Positions 5,088-5,754 of a DNA stretch of 5,754 bases are shown in pieces. The position numbers and the translations under genes are program-made. The stretch's first letter is position 1. Each line of letters begins with the position of its first letter. Under the pieces are notes generated by a model. That model did not search any database. It saw only the letters and a list, made by a program, of their open reading frames with translations, and was not told where the DNA came from. The stretch is from Alphaproteobacteria bacterium (GTDB lineage: Bacteria; Pseudomonadota; Alphaproteobacteria; Rhizobiales; Xanthobacteraceae): the NCBI GenBank assembly GCA_005883445.1, contig VAZL01000084.1:1-5754 (forward strand), given 5' to 3'.

Positions 5088-5109
5088 AAGCCCCGCCAGG
5101 GCGGGGCTT
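5088..5109 (-). terminator. GC-rich hairpin, best read as a minus-strand terminator
   Basis: AAGCCCCGC (5088-5096) pairs perfectly with GCGGGGCTT (5101-5109) around the 4-base loop CAGG. On the minus strand it is followed by a short T-run (CTTTTCT); on the plus strand only TTAAG follows. No minus-strand gene ends near it in this window, so it may stop antisense read-through from the right, shield promoter P6, or mark an old gene end. Confidence 0.5.
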
Positions 5110-5273
5110 AAGTCGAGACGAAACGTGGGGATCGTCAGAAACCCACGGGGTCGGAGTCTGCAGCGAACGGTGTCGGAATTAGGACGACGCCGGCTTGTGT
5201 CGGCAAGCGTACCGACGGCCCCGTGGAGTTCCATTAACCTGACGGCGTCGTCGGCCTCGGTTGCGAGGCGACG

Positions 5274-5486
5274 ATGGGGAAGGCTGCCGGCTCCCGCCCT
5301 GTTGGACCGGAGGAGATCACGGTCCTCACCACCGCGTTCGAAGACACCTTGCGCGCGTTGCACCTGGCCGATCGAGCCGACCCCGCAACCGAGATCATCG
5401 CCAAGAAGATCATCGAGCTCGCCCAGCAAGGCGAGCGCGATCCCGTCCGTTTACGCGAACGCGCGATTCAATTTCTGTCGCAATAG
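5274..5486 (+). CDS. Hypothetical small protein, 70 residues, helical
   Basis: This soluble protein has a short flexible start (MGKAAGSRPVG) and then three likely helices: PEEITVLTTAFEDTLRALHL (11-31), DPATEIIAKKIIELAQQG (36-53) and DPVRLRERAIQFLSQ (56-70). Small rhizobial proteins with the same A-F-E-x-T-L-R-A-L and I-I-E-L-A-x-x-G-E-R-D-P-x-x-L pattern are familiar to me as uncharacterised proteins, but I know no function. GAGG lies five bases upstream of the ATG, which supports this start. Unlike its neighbours it has no exact EcfG promoter within 250 bases upstream, so it may use another sigma factor. Codon use is GC-rich like the other genes here. It is a real gene with high likelihood. 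Confidence 0.8.
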   Translation: MGKAAGSRPVGPEEITVLTTAFEDTLRALHLADRADPATEIIAKKIIELAQQGERDPVRLRERAIQFLSQ

Positions 5487-5754
5487 GCGTCGTGGTCGGC
5501 GGCAGTGCCGGGGTGAGGGAATTTCAACGTCTCCGCCGGGGCGGAGCAAAGCGCACCTCCGTACGTGACCGAAGCGTACGTTCCTCCTCGAAGGCAATGA
5601 GATAATTCAGTTGTTTCGAAAGCGCGCCTCGGGCCTTCGGTGAATGGAAGAAAAACTTGTGTTCGTTCGAAGCTTTTCCGCTACGTTCGGGGTCGCGTCA
5701 TGATGCGTAGGAACGACGGCGGATCGCGATGGCCAATTCAGGCTCGAGCGCGGG
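5487..5754. other. Right-end region without a firm gene
   Basis: Two inverted repeats lie here: CTCCGC/GCGGAG (5531-5546, loop CGGG), which might end the 70-residue gene although no T-run follows, and CGTACG/CGTACG (5560-5580). At the edge, the minus strand has 18 codons ending at TGA 5700-5698 (ending AIRRRSYAS) that could be the tail of a gene entering from the right. The plus strand has an ATG at 5729 with no good ribosome-binding site. Neither can be decided from this window. Confidence 0.35.

Larger units (their letters stand above)
4792..5273. other. Gap between the Crp/Fnr-like gene and the 70-residue gene
   Basis: These 480 bases hold the long leader of the regulator (4792-4985), EcfG promoter P6 (4991-5015) and a hairpin (5088-5109). 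Within the leader a minus-strand reading frame of 34 codons (4892-4788) begins ATG GAT ACC and ends with a TGA that overlaps the regulator's ATG as ATGA. Its ATG has GAGG directly against it, which is too close for good initiation. It may be a leader peptide but could be chance. From 5110 to 5273 I see no promoter match for the 70-residue gene. Confidence 0.5.

Noticed and set aside
5206..5232. Minus-strand GGAAC with CGCT at 18 bases
   Set aside because: Wrong spacing and a mismatched -10; it faces the wrong way for the 70-residue gene.
5698..5754. Minus-strand 18-codon tail at the window edge as a partial gene
   Set aside because: Too short to tell from chance; mentioned only in the description of the right-end region.

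Overview
The window is GC-rich DNA from an alphaproteobacterium. It most resembles the Bradyrhizobium/Rhodopseudomonas group (Nitrobacteraceae), judging by protein style (Bug-type substrate-binding protein, CsbD, DUF3309, rhizobial Crp/Fnr-like regulator) and by its promoters. No tRNA, rRNA, CRISPR array, transposase or integrase was seen.

Layout, left to right. The window opens with the C-terminal end of a tripartite tricarboxylate transporter substrate-binding protein (1-152, +). Next is a wrecked DUF3309 gene on the minus strand (343-406). A roughly 470-base gap follows that carries two divergent promoters. Then come an Nramp-family metal transporter with altered metal-site motifs (878-2179, +), a CsbD stress protein (2254-2427, +), and an inorganic pyrophosphatase pseudogene whose middle is deleted (2561-2937, +). 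A 27-residue membrane peptide abuts a 102-residue hypothetical protein (3196-3279 and 3280-3588, +). After these are a 35-residue membrane peptide (3858-3965, +), a Crp/Fnr-family regulator (4036-4791, -), and a 70-residue hypothetical protein (5274-5486, +).

The unifying signal is regulatory. Six sites match GGAAC-N16/17-CGTT exactly. This is the promoter of the alphaproteobacterial general-stress sigma factor EcfG (SigT/RpoE2 type; PhyR-NepR-EcfG cascade). Each site lies upstream of, and points at, a different gene or gene pair: the DUF3309 remnant, the Nramp gene, csbD, the 27/102-residue pair, the 35-residue gene and the crp-like gene. On uniform base composition about 0.09 such matches would be expected in the window on both strands. 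The window is therefore best read as a compact general-stress cluster of mostly tiny, poorly known genes, built from many single promoters rather than one operon.

The cluster also shows decay. Two genes have lost their middle and their reading frame while keeping both ends. Three short imperfect tandem duplications (19, 18 and 16 bp) lie in intergenic DNA, one of them exactly between an EcfG promoter and its start codon. No gene for EcfG, PhyR or NepR lies in the window, so control by that system is inferred from promoter sequence alone.
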